Counted from the first letter of the stretch, positions 16,415 through 25,576 are shown. The stretch is 54,338 nucleotides of DNA from Lachnospiraceae bacterium (GCA_029071325.1 JAIEAP010000021.1:1-54338); one strand, 5' to 3'. Notes: generated by a model not told the origin, from the sequence alone. Numbers and translations: made by a program.

Positions 16415-17254
16415 ATGATAGAATCCATCTACACACAATTAAAAAAAATGCAGCGAATACCAGGCGCTTACGAAAAATGGGCCGGCTACCGCTGTGCCAT
16501 GACCGATTACATTCTCTCAAATACCGGAAGAGATTCTTCCCTCGCCGTCTTTGGCGCCGGCTGCTGCAATGACATCGATCTGGCAAGACTGGTGGGCCAT
16601 TTTGGCAGCATCACGCTGTACGATATAGACGAAGCCGCCATGCGTCAGGCGCTGATGCGCTGCCAGCTCCATGAATATCCCGCGATCCGCATTCATGCGC
16701 TGAATCTTACGGGGATCACAGCCTTGGATTATGAGACCTTTTCCGATCTGCTGACAGGACAGCTTCAGTTATTCGGCACATCCATAGACCCTGAGCTGCT
16801 TGCCGCTGGCGCCCTCTCCTACCTGCATACGGTTTATGACCGCATCCGAAACCACCGGATACAACTGGGTCAAAAGCGCTTTGACTATACCGTATCCTTT
16901 GGGCTTCACAGCCAGCTCAACAATATGTTCGCATGGATATGGAACGTCTTTGCACAGTCCCTGGGCTGCCCGGACGCCTCCGACGGCGAAACATCCGTAC
17001 TGTCCTATCTGGCTGCGCAGAATGCACCTATCATATCCCGGGTCAACGACACCATCTTGGGCTGCACCGGAAATACGGCGTTCTTTGCCAATGAGCTGGA
17101 AAACCTGTCCTGCCACACCCCGGTATCCGGCGCACTGGAATGTATCCGTGACATAAAAGAACGCTGCCCCGGCTGCACTGCAGCCGTGGCAGACTGGAAC
17201 TTCTCCGAGACAGTCACCTACCGCATGCTGCTACAGAAAGCCGATATCAAATAA
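16415..17254 (+). CDS. Rossmann-fold protein, possible SAM-dependent methyltransferase
   Basis: 279 aa, cytosolic. Residues around LAVFGAGCCNDIDLARL followed by ITLYDID form a beta-alpha-beta unit like motif I and the acidic loop of class I methyltransferases. No later catalytic motif is recognisable, so the activity is a guess. The ATG at 16415 is used because it follows the DUF4250 stop by one base; the frame is open further upstream, but that overlaps DUF4250. The pair stands alone between the importer operon and a toxin-antitoxin locus. Confidence 0.65.
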   Translation: MIESIYTQLKKMQRIPGAYEKWAGYRCAMTDYILSNTGRDSSLAVFGAGCCNDIDLARLVGHFGSITLYDIDEAAMRQALMRCQLHEYPAIRIHALNLTGITALDYETFSDLLTGQLQLFGTSIDPELLAAGALSYLHTVYDRIRNHRIQLGQKRFDYTVSFGLHSQLNNMFAWIWNVFAQSLGCPDASDGETSVLSYLAAQNAPIISRVNDTILGCTGNTAFFANELENLSCHTPVSGALECIRDIKERCPGCTAAVADWNFSETVTYRMLLQKADIK

Positions 17255-17298
17255 TTTTATCGTTCCCAAACCCTATTACTAATACACACAATTCTTCG

Positions 17299-17341
17299 TG
17301 CAAAACGTTGCATTTTTCGTGCAAAAAACGTATACTATAAT
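17299..17341 (+). promoter_or_regulatory. Promoter and operator of the dinJ-yafQ pair
   Basis: TTGCAT (17308-17313) and TATACT (17331-17336) are 17 bases apart. A palindrome TGCAA-N4-TTGCA (17299-17312) covers the -35, and TTCGTGCAAAA occurs twice (from 17295 and 17316). This is where a DinJ-type antitoxin complex would bind to repress its own genes. Confidence 0.65.
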
Positions 17342-17366
17342 TATCAACAGAAAGGGAGATGATTAT

Positions 17367-17645
17367 ATGGCTGGCTCTACTACAAACATCAGTATCCGCA
17401 TGGATTCGGATTTGAAGGCACAGGCTGACAGCCTGTTCGGAGAACTTGGCATGAACTTATCTACAGCGTTTAATATTTTTGTCCGTCAATCGCTCCGCGA
17501 GGGCAGAATTCCCTTTGATATATCTCTGAATCAGCCCAGCAAGGACACTGTTGCCGCCATGCTGGAAGCAGAAAGGATTGCGAGAGATCCATCTGTAAAA
17601 GGTTATACCGATCTGGATGAGATGTTCGCAGACTTGAAGGCATGA
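17367..17645 (+). CDS. dinJ: RelB/DinJ-family antitoxin
   Basis: 92 aa. The N-terminal ribbon-helix-helix pattern (TTNISIRMDSDLKAQADSLF, then LGMNLSTAFNIFVRQ) is typical of DinJ. The C-terminal half would wrap the toxin. AAAGGGAG supports the start at 17367. It overlaps the toxin gene by four bases (ATGA), as is usual for these pairs. It is expected to neutralise the toxin and repress the operon. Confidence 0.93.
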   Translation: MAGSTTNISIRMDSDLKAQADSLFGELGMNLSTAFNIFVRQSLREGRIPFDISLNQPSKDTVAAMLEAERIARDPSVKGYTDLDEMFADLKA

Positions 17646-17932
17646 GGAAATCAAAGTACATTGTCAAGCCGACCACACAATTCAAAAAAGACTATAAATT
17701 AGCAATGAAGCGAGGATTACAGATTGAATTGTTAGAAGATGTAATTACAACTCTTGCTATGGGCACAACGCTTCCAGACAAGAATAAAGATCATGCTTTG
17801 ACTGGTAACTGGGCAGGACACCGCGAGTGCCATATTCTTCCAGACTGGCTTTTGGTCTACCGCATTGAAAATGATGTATTGGTTTTGACATTATCTCGTA
17901 CAGGGACGCACAGCGATCTATTTGGTAAATAA
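17642..17932 (+). CDS. yafQ: YafQ-family mRNA interferase toxin
   Basis: 96 aa, full length, RelE superfamily. YafQ cleaves mRNA in the ribosome A site. The residues important in the E. coli protein have clear counterparts: His51, His64, Asp68, Trp69, Arg86, His90 and Phe94. The toxin therefore looks active. It is translationally coupled to dinJ and followed by a strong terminator. The pair sits on the opposite strand to bsh, so its expression is separate from its neighbours. Confidence 0.93.
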   Translation: MRKSKYIVKPTTQFKKDYKLAMKRGLQIELLEDVITTLAMGTTLPDKNKDHALTGNWAGHRECHILPDWLLVYRIENDVLVLTLSRTGTHSDLFGK

Positions 17933-17934
17933 GG

Positions 17935-17973
17935 AAAACTGCCATATGGGAAATCATCCTATATGGCAGTTTT
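17935..17973. terminator. Bidirectional terminator between yafQ and bsh
   Basis: AAAACTGCCATAT (from 17935) pairs with ATATGGCAGTTTT (ending 17973), with short T runs on both strands. It ends both the toxin-antitoxin transcript and the convergent bile salt hydrolase transcript. Confidence 0.85.
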
Positions 17974-17990
17974 ATCTATCACAACCAGCC

Positions 17991-18965
17991 TCAGTTCTGC
18001 ATCTTCATCTGTTCTTCTTTGATCAGAGGATACCGTATCAGCCGGTCTGAGTCCAGGTTTTCCCTGTGCATATCCACCGCGGTGATCTGATGATTGTCGT
18101 ATGACGTGTAATAATAAATGCCCCTGTCAGCATTACAGCAGGAGGTATAGATTGTAATTTCATATTTCCCCTTCTCCACTTCACAGCATCCCCTCTGCTG
18201 TTCCACGGACCCTAAGATATGGAAAAACTGGCTGACGCTTTCTGCCTCCCCTTCTCCCGAAACAGAATTCATCCTGGTAAATACCGCCCGTACAAACCGG
18301 GATTGCGATGACAGGTCTCCCGGAAGACCTATTGCTCCCATCCCACGACTGTACCGATCCAGCGCAAGACCCGGAGCAAACGTATTTTCCGGCGCCCCCG
18401 TAGATAAATGCATATAATTATTCAATGCAAACATCTGTTGTTCAAATGGCGGGTTATTTGTCAATACGCCCACAGGATTGTCATATATTTTCATTCCTTC
18501 CTGTACTTGCTCGACAGTGATAGCTTCCCTTCGGTCTGCAATGATCCAGTGAAGCTCAGCAACCGGAAGCTTATCGCTGAATGGGGTATCCAGTAAATTC
18601 GTTCGTTTCAACACATCCCGCGCCTCACTTACCGTAGCGCACTGACTGAGAATCCATGCGATAAATTCAAACTGCGCAACATTATGCCTGCCCGCTTCCC
18701 GTTTTCGGTAAACCGCATTCCCCACAAAATTCAATCCCGCCATTCCCAGTCCCTTCTCATTTACGGCGTCGTAATACAAGGGATAGTCATCTGTCACATA
18801 TGCCATGCCAATGATGGCATAGTGCACATCCATACTTCCCATCTGCGTAAAATGAAACGGATAATTCCGGGGAGTTACCGTAACCTCATCTCCATAAGAG
18901 AATTCATAATCCAGTGTACGTCCAAAGTAAAAATCTTTTGTGAGATAAGTTGCTGCAGTACACAT
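17991..18965 (-). CDS. bsh: Bile salt hydrolase / choloylglycine hydrolase family
   Basis: 324 aa, normal length. This N-terminal nucleophile hydrolase splits glycine or taurine from conjugated bile acids, with penicillin V acylase as the main alternative in the family. Family active-site residues are visible: Cys2 (nucleophile after Met removal), Arg16, Asp19, Asn79, Asn170/171 in LTNNPPF and Arg223 in SSQSRFVR. There is no signal peptide, so it is cytosolic. GGAGGAG precedes the start. It lies downstream of a two-gene ABC exporter in the same direction, separated by a long hairpin, which hints at joint expression. Confidence 0.93.
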   Translation of the reverse strand: MCTAATYLTKDFYFGRTLDYEFSYGDEVTVTPRNYPFHFTQMGSMDVHYAIIGMAYVTDDYPLYYDAVNEKGLGMAGLNFVGNAVYRKREAGRHNVAQFEFIAWILSQCATVSEARDVLKRTNLLDTPFSDKLPVAELHWIIADRREAITVEQVQEGMKIYDNPVGVLTNNPPFEQQMFALNNYMHLSTGAPENTFAPGLALDRYSRGMGAIGLPGDLSSQSRFVRAVFTRMNSVSGEGEAESVSQFFHILGSVEQQRGCCEVEKGKYEITIYTSCCNADRGIYYYTSYDNHQITAVDMHRENLDSDRLIRYPLIKEEQMKMQN

Positions 18966-18982
18966 AATGCTCCTCCTGTTGT

Positions 18983-19076
18983 TACTATTTGCAGTATGAA
19001 GCGCTTCCTGTCATCAGCCTCTTACATGCAAGCATGACGATTCTGATGGCAGGAATCACTTCAACTGTGAATAGTA
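18983..19076 (-). repeat. Long hairpin element in the bsh leader
   Basis: Arms 18983-19017 and 19043-19076 match over about 34 bases with few mismatches (TACTATT and CTTCCTG/CATCAG blocks against their complements). The 25-base loop contains a smaller CATGC-AA-GCATG hairpin. There is no T run, so it is not a simple terminator. It ends just before the bsh ribosome site. The apical GCTTGCA motif also occurs in the hairpins of the MITE-like repeats at 79-236 and 43428-43591, so it may be a distant member of that family. Confidence 0.6.
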
Positions 19077-19087
19077 CTACTTTTATT

Positions 19088-20827
19088 TCAAAACTGGCTA
19101 TTATATAGCTGTGCATAGAAGCCGCCCTTTGACAGCAGCTCCTGATGATTTCCCTGCTCAATGATATGTCCGTCCTTCATCACCAGGATAATATCCGCCT
19201 CCCGGATCGTAGACAAACGGTGGGCTACAATAAAGCTGGTGCGCCCTGCCATCATGGTGGCAAACGCCTCCTGTATCTTAAGCTCTGTCCTGGTGTCAAT
19301 GGAAGATGTCGCTTCATCCAGAATCAGCATAGGAGGCAGACACAGCATGACACGGGCAATGCACAGCAGCTGCTTTTGTCCCTGCGAGAGACTTCCGCCA
19401 TCCTCTGTGATAAAGGTATCATAACCCTGGGGCAGACGCTTGATAAAACTGTGGGCATGTGACGCTTTTGCCGCCTCTATGATCTCTTCTGATGTGGCAT
19501 CCGGTCTGCCCATGGCGATATTATCCCGGATTGTCCCCTCCTGCAGCCATGTTTCCTGCAAGACCATTCCGTAGCTTCCCCGCAGACTGCTTCTGGTCAT
19601 CTCACGGACAGGAATTCCACTGACCTTGATCTGCCCGTCATTCACCTCATAAAAACGCATCAGCAGATTAATAAGGGTAGTTTTCCCACAACCGGTGGGT
19701 CCCACGATAGCAACACGCTGCCCCGGGGATACCTGTAGATTGAAATCTTCGATCAACTTCTGCTCCGGCTCATAGGAGAAATACACATGTTCTAATTCCA
19801 CATGTCCATCCACATGCTCCAAAGTCACTGCATGTTCCGGTTCCGGCTCCTGCGGCTCCTCTTCGATCAGTTCAAACACACGCTCCGCACAGGCAAGTGC
19901 ATTCTGAAGCTCCGTCACCACGCCGGAAATCTCATTGAATGGCTTGGTGTACTGATTTGCATAACTTAAGAAGCAGGACAACTGCCCCACGCTTAAGCTC
20001 CCACGGATCGCCGATATAGCTCCAAATACGCCCACCCCCGCATACACCAGGCTGTTGATAAAACGGGTACTGGGATTGGTCGTACTGGAGAAGAAGGTCG
20101 CCCGCAGGGAGTACTTCTCCAACCGCTCATTGATCTCATCAAACTGCTGCAGCGCCTCATCCTCATGAGAAAACGCCTGCACGATCTTCTGGTTTCCGAT
20201 CATCTCATTCACCAGAGCGGTCTGCTCTCCCCTTGCTTCTGACTGCAGCCGGAACATATGAAAGGTCTTTTTGGCAATAAATCCTGCCACTACAAAGGAC
20301 AGGGGAGTAATCACCACCACTACCAGTGTAATCTTGATGTTAATGCTGAGCATAAAGAGCAATGTTCCCACAATGGTCACCACTCCGGTAAATAACTGGG
20401 TAAAGCCCATCAGCAGTCCGTCCGAAAACTGATCCACATCTGCGATGACACGGCTGACGATCTCCCCATGGGAGTGAGCGTCCAGATATTTTAACGAAAG
20501 TATCTCAATCTTACGGAATGCATCCCGGCGGATATCCTGCACGATCCGGTACGTCATCTTATTGTTGCAGATATTCATGATCCACTGGGATACAGCTGTA
20601 AGCAGGATCACCACAGCCATTTTCTTCAAAATGGGAAGTATCCGGTCAAATTCCACATGCCCTTCCTTTACAATATGATCAATAGCATCGCCGGTGAGAA
20701 TGGGCAAGTACAGCGTCAGGATAACGGTGAGGGCGGCAAGGGCTACAGACAGCCCCAGTAAAAACCAGTATCTCTTCATATAGACCAGTATTTTGACCAC
20801 AGTATCTTTCTGGCTTTTACGCTTCAT
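19088..20827 (-). CDS. Heterodimeric ABC exporter subunit, catalytic
   Basis: 579 aa. A six-helix exporter domain (about 20-320) is fused to an ATPase domain with Walker A GPTGCGKTT, signature LSQGQ, and Walker B LILDEATSSID, which keeps the catalytic Glu. The start is the ATG at 20827 with GGAGG nine bases upstream, inside the end of the preceding gene (11-base overlap). The open frame continues far upstream, but only as a shadow of that gene. Together with its partner it forms an asymmetric multidrug-type exporter; the substrate is unknown, and bile acids are conceivable given the bsh gene next door (inference). Confidence 0.93.
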   Translation of the reverse strand: MKRKSQKDTVVKILVYMKRYWFLLGLSVALAALTVILTLYLPILTGDAIDHIVKEGHVEFDRILPILKKMAVVILLTAVSQWIMNICNNKMTYRIVQDIRRDAFRKIEILSLKYLDAHSHGEIVSRVIADVDQFSDGLLMGFTQLFTGVVTIVGTLLFMLSINIKITLVVVVITPLSFVVAGFIAKKTFHMFRLQSEARGEQTALVNEMIGNQKIVQAFSHEDEALQQFDEINERLEKYSLRATFFSSTTNPSTRFINSLVYAGVGVFGAISAIRGSLSVGQLSCFLSYANQYTKPFNEISGVVTELQNALACAERVFELIEEEPQEPEPEHAVTLEHVDGHVELEHVYFSYEPEQKLIEDFNLQVSPGQRVAIVGPTGCGKTTLINLLMRFYEVNDGQIKVSGIPVREMTRSSLRGSYGMVLQETWLQEGTIRDNIAMGRPDATSEEIIEAAKASHAHSFIKRLPQGYDTFITEDGGSLSQGQKQLLCIARVMLCLPPMLILDEATSSIDTRTELKIQEAFATMMAGRTSFIVAHRLSTIREADIILVMKDGHIIEQGNHQELLSKGGFYAQLYNSQF

Positions 20828-22553
20828 TTGCCCCATCCTCCTTCCGCTTGAACTGGGAATCATAAATCTCCCGATATACCCCGCACTGCTCCAGCAGTTC
20901 CTCATGGGTTCCGATACCCGCCATGGCGCCGTCCTCCAGCACGACAATCTGGTCTGCATGCATGATGGACGCCGTGCGCTGAGAGACAATAAATACCGTA
21001 GGACTTCCCTCCATGTCCCGGATTGCCTCCCTGAGCCTTGCATCCGTAGCATAATCCAGAGCCGATGCACTGTCATCCAGTATCAATATCAGGGGCTGCC
21101 GCACCAGTGCACGGGCAATCGTAAGCCGCTGCCTCTGTCCTCCCGAGAAATTCCTTCCTCCCTGCTCCACTTCCGCATCCAGACCGCCTTTTTGCACCAC
21201 AATATCCCATATCTGCGCAAGGGTCAACGCTTCCTGCATCTGCTGATCCGTGGCGTCCGGATTGCCCCAGGCAAGATTGCTGCGGATGGTTCCCCGAAAC
21301 AGCACGGCTTTCTGAGGAACCACTCCGATATGGTCACGAAGTTCTTTCCTCTTTAGCTCCCGCACGTCTACACCTCCCACCAGCACCTGTCCCTCAGACA
21401 CATCATAGAAACGCGGAATCAGGTTGACGACAGAGGATTTGCCCGAGCCGGTTCCTCCGATAATACCAACCGTCTCCCCGGAGCGCACCTGAAAGTCGAT
21501 ATCTGTAAGTGTGTCCGCACCAGCGCCTTTATAGCGCATAGACACATGGCTGAACTGTACCATGTATTTACTCTTTTCTTCCGGGAATGCGAGGGTTCCG
21601 TCTTCCATGCTGGACTGCCGCTCAAATACGCCCTGTACACGGTTGCCGCAGGCAACTGCCTTTGTCACTGTGATAATTAGATTGGCGAGCTTCACCAGCT
21701 CTACCAGGATCTGGGACATATAGTTGACGAGAGCCACTACCTCACCCTGCATGATATTACCGCTGTCCACCTGCCATGCACCGGTCCAGATCAGGACTAA
21801 AAGCGCGGCGTTGATGATCACAAAGGTCAGAGGATTCATCAGCGCAGAAATCCTGCCTACAAACAACTGCATGCGGGTCAGCGTCTCGTTGCTCTCTTCA
21901 AATACCTCCCGCTCTTTTCTCTCCCGGTTAAAAGCACGAATGACACGAACTCCGGTCAGATTCTCCCTGGTAATGCCCAGCACCCTGTCCAACCCGGACT
22001 GCACCTTCCGGTACAAAGGGATACAGACAAACATGATTCCGAACACCACCAGAGACAAAAGCGGGATCGCAACCACGAAAATCCATGCCGACTTTACATC
22101 AATGGTAAACGCCATGATCATCGCGCCGAACACAACTACCGGAGAACGCAGAAACAGGCGCAGCACCATATTTACCCCGGACTGCACCTGATTGATATCG
22201 CTGGTCATACGAGTGATCAGGGTATCTGTCCCCGCCTCATCCATCTCCGAATAGGACAATCTCTGGATGTGGTCAAAGAGAGCATGACGCACCCTGGTCC
22301 CGAACCCCACTGCCGCTTTGGCGGCGAAGAACTGTGCCGTGAGGGAGCAGGTCAGCCCCACCACGGCAAGCAGCACCAGCACACCGCACATTTTCATAAT
22401 AAAGCCGATGTCTTCTCCGGCGATTCCACGATCAATGATCGCCGCCATGACTAACGGCACAAATAGTTCAAAGCATACCTCCAGAAGCTTGAACAAAGGG
22501 CTTAAAATACACTCCTTTTTATACCCTTTCAGAAAACGCAATAACTTTCTCAC
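20817..22553 (-). CDS. Heterodimeric ABC exporter subunit, degenerate site
   Basis: 578 aa, same architecture as its partner. Walker A is GGTGSGKSS and the signature is FSGGQRQRL. The residue after the Walker B Asp is Asp instead of Glu (LILDDSASALD), as in the non-catalytic subunit of TM287/288-type exporters. The start is GTG at 22553, overlapping the pyruvate kinase stop (GTGA), with a GGTGG-like site upstream. The coupling to pyk places a central metabolic enzyme and an exporter in one transcript. Confidence 0.92.
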   Translation of the reverse strand: MRKLLRFLKGYKKECILSPLFKLLEVCFELFVPLVMAAIIDRGIAGEDIGFIMKMCGVLVLLAVVGLTCSLTAQFFAAKAAVGFGTRVRHALFDHIQRLSYSEMDEAGTDTLITRMTSDINQVQSGVNMVLRLFLRSPVVVFGAMIMAFTIDVKSAWIFVVAIPLLSLVVFGIMFVCIPLYRKVQSGLDRVLGITRENLTGVRVIRAFNRERKEREVFEESNETLTRMQLFVGRISALMNPLTFVIINAALLVLIWTGAWQVDSGNIMQGEVVALVNYMSQILVELVKLANLIITVTKAVACGNRVQGVFERQSSMEDGTLAFPEEKSKYMVQFSHVSMRYKGAGADTLTDIDFQVRSGETVGIIGGTGSGKSSVVNLIPRFYDVSEGQVLVGGVDVRELKRKELRDHIGVVPQKAVLFRGTIRSNLAWGNPDATDQQMQEALTLAQIWDIVVQKGGLDAEVEQGGRNFSGGQRQRLTIARALVRQPLILILDDSASALDYATDARLREAIRDMEGSPTVFIVSQRTASIMHADQIVVLEDGAMAGIGTHEELLEQCGVYREIYDSQFKRKEDGANEA

Positions 22554-23968
22554 TCTACAACTTCCACCTTTATCATATTGGTCGTACCGGATTTTCCGAT
22601 GGGCACGCCAGATGTAATAACGATGACATCTCCAATTGCAAATTCACCCAGTTCCTTGGAACGGTTCACCGCACTGGCAAACAGTGTGAATACCTCCCGC
22701 TCCTCCTCGATCAGCACGGGACGCACACCCCAGGACATATTGAGCTGACGGCTCACCTTAGGCTCGGTGGTACAACCGATAATACTGCAGTCCGGACGAT
22801 ATCTGGATATCATCCGCGCCGTTCCCCCTGACTTGGTGACCGTCACGATCGCTTTGGCATTCAGATCATGCGCTGTCGTACAGGTGGCATGGGAAATGGC
22901 ATCCGTAATATTGGGGCTGGCATCCCGCTCATAATTATGGAACCGCTTGCGGTAGTCAATATCTGCCTCCGTACACACGGCAATGCGCACCATAGTCTTC
23001 ACTGCTTCCACCGGATATGCACCTGCTGCCGTCTCACCGGACAGCATAATAGCGCTGGTGCCGTCATAGATAGCATTTGCCACGTCCGTGGTCTCCGCTC
23101 TGGTGGGTCTGGGATTTTTCATCATGGACTCCAGCATCTGGGTTGCGGTAATGACCTGTTTCCCGGCACGGTATACCTTGCGGATGATCATTTTCTGGAT
23201 TGCGGGCACTTCTTCTCCCGGAATCTCCACACCCATATCGCCCCGGGCTACCATGATCCCGTCGCAGGCGTCAATGATCTCATCAATGTTATCCACGCCT
23301 TCCCGGTTCTCGATCTTAGCGATGATGTTGATATTGTTGCCGCCGTTGGCGTCCAGAAATGCCCGGATCTGCCTTACATCTGCGGCCTCACGTACAAAGG
23401 AGGCCGCTACAAAATCCACATCATGGGAAATCCCAAACAGAAGGTCTTCCCTGTCCTTGTCACTGACATAGGGCATGGACAGACGAACCGCTGGTACATT
23501 GATTCCTTTATGATTGGATACAAAGCCTCCGTTAATGACCTTGCAGTATATATCCTTGTCTCTGATATCCGTAACCTTCATCTCGATCAGTCCGTCATCA
23601 ATGAGAATGCGGCTGCCGATATTGACATCCTGGTACAGGTTCTCGTAGGTGATGGCTGTCTTTTCTGCAGTTCCCTCCATATCTCCCGTCGTCAGGACAA
23701 ACTCCTGTCCGGCAACCAGTTCTACCCTGCCGCCCACAAAGTTTTTCGTGCGGATCTCAGGGCCTTTCGTATCCAGCAGGACTGCCACCGGGCGTCTATA
23801 TTTATCGCTGATTCTGCGCACATCCTGCAATCTTCTTTCGTGATCTGCATAGGTGCCATGGGAAAAGTTCATTCTTGCCACGTCCATGCCCTCACGGATC
23901 AATGCCTCCAGCACTTCCTCCGAATCGGTTGCCGGTCCTAATGTACATACAATCTTCGTCTTCCTCAT
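22550..23968 (-). CDS. pyk: Pyruvate kinase
   Basis: 472 aa, the short form without the C-terminal PEP-utiliser-like domain of some Firmicutes. It makes pyruvate and ATP from phosphoenolpyruvate. Family hallmarks are the N-terminal KIVCTLGPAT, MARGDMGVEI and the signature IIAKIENREGVDN with the catalytic Lys. ATQMLESM follows. AAGGAG lies before the start. It is the first gene of a likely pyk/exporter/bsh transcript. Confidence 0.97.
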   Translation of the reverse strand: MRKTKIVCTLGPATDSEEVLEALIREGMDVARMNFSHGTYADHERRLQDVRRISDKYRRPVAVLLDTKGPEIRTKNFVGGRVELVAGQEFVLTTGDMEGTAEKTAITYENLYQDVNIGSRILIDDGLIEMKVTDIRDKDIYCKVINGGFVSNHKGINVPAVRLSMPYVSDKDREDLLFGISHDVDFVAASFVREAADVRQIRAFLDANGGNNINIIAKIENREGVDNIDEIIDACDGIMVARGDMGVEIPGEEVPAIQKMIIRKVYRAGKQVITATQMLESMMKNPRPTRAETTDVANAIYDGTSAIMLSGETAAGAYPVEAVKTMVRIAVCTEADIDYRKRFHNYERDASPNITDAISHATCTTAHDLNAKAIVTVTKSGGTARMISRYRPDCSIIGCTTEPKVSRQLNMSWGVRPVLIEEEREVFTLFASAVNRSKELGEFAIGDVIVITSGVPIGKSGTTNMIKVEVVE

Positions 23969-23997
23969 TTCATACTCCTTGCTTATGATATGCTGTC

Positions 23998-24003
23998 ATT
24001 ATA
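23998..24003 (-). promoter_or_regulatory. Probable pyk -10 element
   Basis: Minus-strand TATAAT lies 30 bases upstream of the pyk start. The -35 region is poor (TTGGTT at 15 bases or TTTTGG at 17), so the promoter is only partly convincing. Confidence 0.45.
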
Positions 24004-24040
24004 CGTCTCTTTTTATTAAACCAAAAAATGGAAAAAGTGT

Positions 24041-24949
24041 CTAGATGTATTTTTTCTTACGAAAGATCCACAGGCACACCAGCACCACGATCACACTCAG
24101 CCCAATTGCTGCGGGATATCCATACTCCCACGCCAGTTCCGGCATATATTTAAAGTTCATGCCATACCAGCCTGCAATCAGCGTCAACGGCAGGAATATG
24201 GTGGTCACCACCGTGAGTACCTTCATAATGGCATTCTGGCGGATGGAGATTTCCGACTGATAGACGTCCTGCACCTGCATGGCGTATTCCCGCAGCACCT
24301 GCGTCTCACTCTGAAGCCGTTCCACCCGATCCGTAAATATTTCATAGAGCTGCAGCTCATCCTTGTCAAACAGTTCCAGGGAATTGTCTCCCAGCGTCTC
24401 TCCCACATCCTGCAGCTGCGTATAATAACGATACAGACCCGAAATCTCCTTTTTTACCCGCAGCATCTTCACATGGAAGCCATCCATCTTATCCCGCAGC
24501 ACCTTCTCCTCAATTTCTGTGATCTCATGCTCCAACTGGGCCAGATACAAAATATCACCTTCGATGATATACATCAGGAAATCAAAGAGAAAACGCCCGA
24601 GTCCATACCCCTTCTTCATCTTCTGATTCCGCAGCTTTCCAATTACATGCTCTGCCAATCCCTCGTCATCTACGAAAATCAATTTTCCCGCCAACAGATA
24701 TACTGCAAAATTGTGTTCCCCCTCCTGCCCGTGCCGGGGAATCTGAAATGTTCCAAAGAGATAATTGTCATGACGCTCCAGCTTACAGAAATGGACACTG
24801 TCATGTCCCATATTCAGCCGGAAAGCATCCTGAAGCTCCATTTCCTGTCTCCACTCCGCCGTAGTAAACACCGCCAGACTTTCCCTGGCTCTGTCAAATC
24901 CTTTCCCGTCTGTCTCTGCCAGTCCATCCCCCCGCAAAAAATAATACAT
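24041..24949 (-). CDS. CorA-family divalent cation channel
   Basis: 302 aa. A long soluble N-terminal domain with coiled-coil helices precedes two C-terminal membrane helices. The loop between them begins with YGMNF, the GMN selectivity motif of CorA channels, and the protein ends in a basic KKKYI tail. It should form a homopentamer carrying Mg2+ or another divalent ion. The ATG at 24949 is preferred because AAGGGAG lies just upstream; the frame is open 12 codons further. It is divergent from the coat protein gene. Confidence 0.93.
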   Translation of the reverse strand: MYYFLRGDGLAETDGKGFDRARESLAVFTTAEWRQEMELQDAFRLNMGHDSVHFCKLERHDNYLFGTFQIPRHGQEGEHNFAVYLLAGKLIFVDDEGLAEHVIGKLRNQKMKKGYGLGRFLFDFLMYIIEGDILYLAQLEHEITEIEEKVLRDKMDGFHVKMLRVKKEISGLYRYYTQLQDVGETLGDNSLELFDKDELQLYEIFTDRVERLQSETQVLREYAMQVQDVYQSEISIRQNAIMKVLTVVTTIFLPLTLIAGWYGMNFKYMPELAWEYGYPAAIGLSVIVVLVCLWIFRKKKYI

Positions 24950-25071
24950 GACTTTCTCTCCCTTCGTATGCCCTGTCATATGCAACCGTTTCTCCTAGCT
25001 TGCGGCATTTTAGGAAAATATATGTATATCCCCGGTAAAATCGGGGCAATACTAGAATCGAGGTGATGAAT

Positions 25072-25524
25072 ATGATATTAACAGACGCAGAAAACATGCT
25101 GCTGAAAGATTTACAGCAGCAGGAAGCCCTCTGCCGGGACAAATATGAATATTACAGCTCCCAGGCAAAGGACGAGGAACTCAGACAGTTGTTCACCCGC
25201 ATCAAGGATGAGGAAGCCGAGCATTATGAAACCATCGGTCAGCTTCTGAACGGACAACTGCCGGAAGTGGGAACCGCCGCTCCCAAGAACTACCAGCCGA
25301 AGGGCACTTACAGCGCCTCCGGCAACGAACCGGACAAGAAGCATGACAATTTGTTGTGCAGCGACTCCATTGCGGTAGAAAAGTATGTATCCGGAGCATA
25401 CAACAATGATCTGTTCCGCTTTGCTTCTCCCAAGGTACGCCATATCTTAAACCATATCCAGACCGAGGAACAGCAGCATGCGGAAATGATCTACAGCTAC
25501 AAAACCGTCAACGGCATGGCTTAA
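25072..25524 (+). CDS. Coat F / ferritin-like spore coat protein
   Basis: 150 aa, helical. Two ExxH pairs (DEEAEHYE and TEEQQHAEM) lie in a ferritin-like four-helix pattern like that of coat F domain proteins. A Gly/Pro/Ser-rich linker (about 60-95) divides the halves. The start at 25072 has GAGGTG six bases upstream; the GTG and ATG just before it sit on the ribosome site. It implies an endospore former. Whether the ExxH residues bind metal is not known. Confidence 0.8.
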   Translation: MILTDAENMLLKDLQQQEALCRDKYEYYSSQAKDEELRQLFTRIKDEEAEHYETIGQLLNGQLPEVGTAAPKNYQPKGTYSASGNEPDKKHDNLLCSDSIAVEKYVSGAYNNDLFRFASPKVRHILNHIQTEEQQHAEMIYSYKTVNGMA

Positions 25525-25544
25525 TGCCATACCTGGCAAAAAAG

Positions 25545-25576
25545 TCGGTAGGCGATCATATCGCCTACCGATTTCT
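25545..25576 (+). terminator. Intrinsic terminator after the coat gene
   Basis: TCGGTAGGCGAT (25545-25556) and ATCGCCTACCGA (25560-25571) form a 12-base perfect stem with a three-base loop, followed by a short T-rich run. The rest of the gap to ilvC (25577-25753) is AT-rich with no gene seen. Confidence 0.75.
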
